A DNA stretch of 6,450 nucleotides from Clostridia bacterium. GTDB taxonomy: Bacteria > Bacillota > Clostridia > Christensenellales > Borkfalkiaceae. The translations under genes were made by a program, and so were the position numbers. The DNA is taken from NCBI GenBank assembly GCA_017504065.1, contig JAFVRU010000122.1:1-6450 (forward strand). Reading direction: 5' to 3'. Positions 4,634 to 6,450 of the stretch are shown one piece after another. The notes under the pieces were generated by a model that was not told where the DNA came from, ran no database searches, and saw nothing but the letters and a program-made list of their open reading frames with translations. Positions within the stretch are counted from its first letter, which is position 1. Every line of letters starts with the position of its first letter.

Positions 4634-6450
4634 ATGACGAAAACAGTAAAGAGAAATGTAGTTGTATCTGCGATTTTGGCGATTATGCTTTGCATAAGCC
4701 TGATTGCTGGGGCAACGTTTGCATTGTTCACTTCTAAAAGCAAAGTGAATATTGCCGTTAGCTCCGGTAAGGTGAGCGTTACGGCAAGCATTGATAATGC
4801 TTCGGTGCAAACAAAGCAATTGTATGATACCAATTATACGCAAGGCGCGGATAATATGTACGAAGGCGTTGCAACCTTTGATGAAAACGGTTTAACGCTT
4901 GAAAAGCTTGTTCCCGGCGACGGAATTCAATTCAATATCGTTGTGGAAAATGAAAGCAGCGTAACCGTTCAATACCGTACGATTATCATTTGCGAAAACG
5001 ATAACGGTTTGTTTGCGGCGCTCAACGTATCTATTGGAGATAAATTAGGGTATAACGGTGTAACGTTCGTATCCGATTGGGCGCAGCTTGCAGTTGGTGC
5101 TGCAGACGCAATCGTTCCTGTAACGATCGAGCTCCCTGAAGACTCAGGCGACGAATATCAAGATAAAGCTTGTACCGTTTCTTATAAAGTAGAAGCTGTT
5201 CAAGGCAATGCGCAAGTGGAAAATCCTGCAGCGGGAACGGTTTACATATATAACAAAATCGATATGATGGCGTTAAGCGGCAAGTATCTTGTTTCTAACA
5301 ATGGCGTTGCTGAAGTAGCAACCATCGAATTGATGAACAGCATCGATTTGAATGGCGCTGAATTTAAGGAAATCGGCGTTGCTTACGGCGATACGTTGAA
5401 CTTCAAGGGCAACGGACATACCATTTCTAATATGAAGCTGGTAACGGGTGGACATAACGGCATGACCAACGTCGGTATGTTCTACGTAGATACCGACGCA
5501 ACCTTAAACGTGGAAAATCTGAAATTGGTTGCTCCTGTTGTAGAAGACGCAAGTGACGAATATGCAACGGGTGCTGCTGCGGTTGTCGGTTATGCAAACG
5601 GTGCAGTAAATCTTACGAACGTTGACGTAGAAAGCGCAAAGATCAACAATACATTCGGTAATGCAGCCGTTTATGCTGGTTACAGTGTAAACGTTCTCAA
5701 CCTTGTTGATTGCAACATTCTCGGCGCGGACACGACGATTAGCGGTGAAGTTGAAGATGGTGCCGTTAGAATGGATAAAACGGGCGCATTTGTTGGAACG
5801 GCAAATACTGCAAGCTGTGTGGTAACGTTAACCAACTGTACGAATGCATCTGCATACAATATTGCTGGTCGTGTAATTTACAATGCAGCATTGACGGTTG
5901 ACGGCGCGCATTACGTAACGACGGCGAGTGCGTTTAAGTCCTTAATGAACGGAAGTGAAAGCAATGTAAAGATTATCCTTGCGGACGGAAAATATGAAAA
6001 CGTTTTAACGTCGAGCAATAAAACGATTAGCGTCGTAGGCGAAAATGAAGGCGGGGCAGAAATTGCCTTGACGAATGCCGTAGGAGCTTCGCACGACCAT
6101 CTCGGTTTGGGTGGCTGTACCGTTACGTTAGAAAACGTAAAGGCTACGTTTGAAGACGGCGCTTATTATGCGGCGTATATTAACGGTCCGACCATGACTT
6201 ACAAAAACTGCACGATTATTGGGCAACAATATCTTTATGGCGACGTTTCGTTTATAAAGTGTGTATTCGACAATGACGACGATGCGGCTGTAAGCGCTAT
6301 GCGTTATACCTATATTTATGATGGGGACGTTTTAGTCGATGATTGTGATTTCTATACGCAAGGTCATGGTTTGATTATGTATAGCGACAATGGCGGTGCA
6401 GGTGATCAAACGCTTACTGTAAAGAATAGCCGTTTCCACGGTGGTCAAGG
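4634..6450 (+). CDS. Large SipW-dependent surface protein: TasA-like module plus right-handed beta-helix (3' end outside window)
   Basis: The frame stays open from ATG 4634 to the right edge (605 codons plus 2 bases). TAGGAGA at 4620-4626 supports the start. Residues 1-40 are a SipW-type signal (membrane segment about 9-28, then GATFALFTSKSKVNI, likely cleavage after A30). Residues about 45-190 form a TasA-like beta-sandwich with the diagnostic LVPGDGIQFNIVVENESSVT (92-111). From about 205 on, the protein is made of short beta-rungs: a GLUG-associated GNGHTISNMKL plus VGMFY at 259-284, then recurring units such as LVDCNILG, LTNCTNAS, YKNCTIIG, IKCVFDND and VDDCDFYT, the pattern of a right-handed parallel beta-helix. 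Cysteines recur at the same rung position (C360, C402, C526, C543, C571), implying an internal stack. The helix probably extends on the cell surface as an adhesin or glycan-binding/lyase-like domain; no catalytic signature is seen. The C-terminal anchor, if any, is not visible. Confidence 0.9.
   Translation, partial: MTKTVKRNVVVSAILAIMLCISLIAGATFALFTSKSKVNIAVSSGKVSVTASIDNASVQTKQLYDTNYTQGADNMYEGVATFDENGLTLEKLVPGDGIQFNIVVENESSVTVQYRTIIICENDNGLFAALNVSIGDKLGYNGVTFVSDWAQLAVGAADAIVPVTIELPEDSGDEYQDKACTVSYKVEAVQGNAQVENPAAGTVYIYNKIDMMALSGKYLVSNNGVAEVATIELMNSIDLNGAEFKEIGVAYGDTLNFKGNGHTISNMKLVTGGHNGMTNVGMFYVDTDATLNVENLKLVAPVVEDASDEYATGAAAVVGYANGAVNLTNVDVESAKINNTFGNAAVYAGYSVNVLNLVDCNILGADTTISGEVEDGAVRMDKTGAFVGTANTASCVVTLTNCTNASAYNIAGRVIYNAALTVDGAHYVTTASAFKSLMNGSESNVKIILADGKYENVLTSSNKTISVVGENEGGAEIALTNAVGASHDHLGLGGCTVTLENVKATFEDGAYYAAYINGPTMTYKNCTIIGQQYLYGDVSFIKCVFDNDDDAAVSAMRYTYIYDGDVLVDDCDFYTQGHGLIMYSDNGGAGDQTLTVKNSRFHGGQ

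Noticed and set aside
3684..4833. Long minus-strand open frames opposite the unknown gene, the TasA-like gene and the beta-helix gene.
   Set aside because: They lie opposite well-supported plus-strand genes with ribosome sites and recognisable domains, have Phe/Cys/Arg-rich translations without domain character, and lack their own ribosome sites.

Overview
The window looks like an AT-rich Firmicutes (Clostridia-type) chromosome, probably from a gut or anaerobe lineage. The support is strong AGGAGG-type ribosome binding sites, a SipW-type signal peptidase next to TasA/camelysin-like substrates, and a large serine recombinase with a clostridial-type C-terminus. I cannot name the species.

Layout. 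(1) 1-432 is the C-terminal end of a large serine recombinase, as carried by Tn/ICE-type mobile elements. A strong hairpin follows it, so the right end of an integrated element probably lies in or near 433-570. (2) 571-630 holds two AT-rich dyads just upstream of a complete tyrosine recombinase (649-1488). (3) 1491-1798 is a compact DNA switch. Two exact 18-bp inverted repeats (1520-1537 and 1781-1798) enclose about 243 bp containing one good sigma-A promoter (TTGCAA-17-TATAAT with extended -10), now pointing right. A terminator that works on the minus strand sits just outside the left repeat. (4) 1833-6450+ is a tightly packed rightward operon: a membrane-anchored small beta-rich protein, a SipW-like signal peptidase with a long cytoplasmic tail, a membrane-anchored protein of unknown function, a TasA/camelysin-like SipW substrate, and a large surface protein (TasA-like module plus right-handed beta-helix) that runs off the right edge.

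How the parts work together (inference). The tyrosine recombinase would flip the 18-bp-repeat-bounded promoter. In the orientation shown the promoter drives the whole surface-fibre/adhesin operon (ON). Inverted, it would point at the recombinase 3' end, where transcription would stop at the minus-strand terminator (OFF). The operon resembles a remodelled tapA-sipW-tasA biofilm-matrix operon under phase-variable control, with an extra beta-helix adhesin as cargo. The inverted repeats, promoter and terminator are read directly from the sequence; inversion itself is predicted and needs reads that support both orientations.
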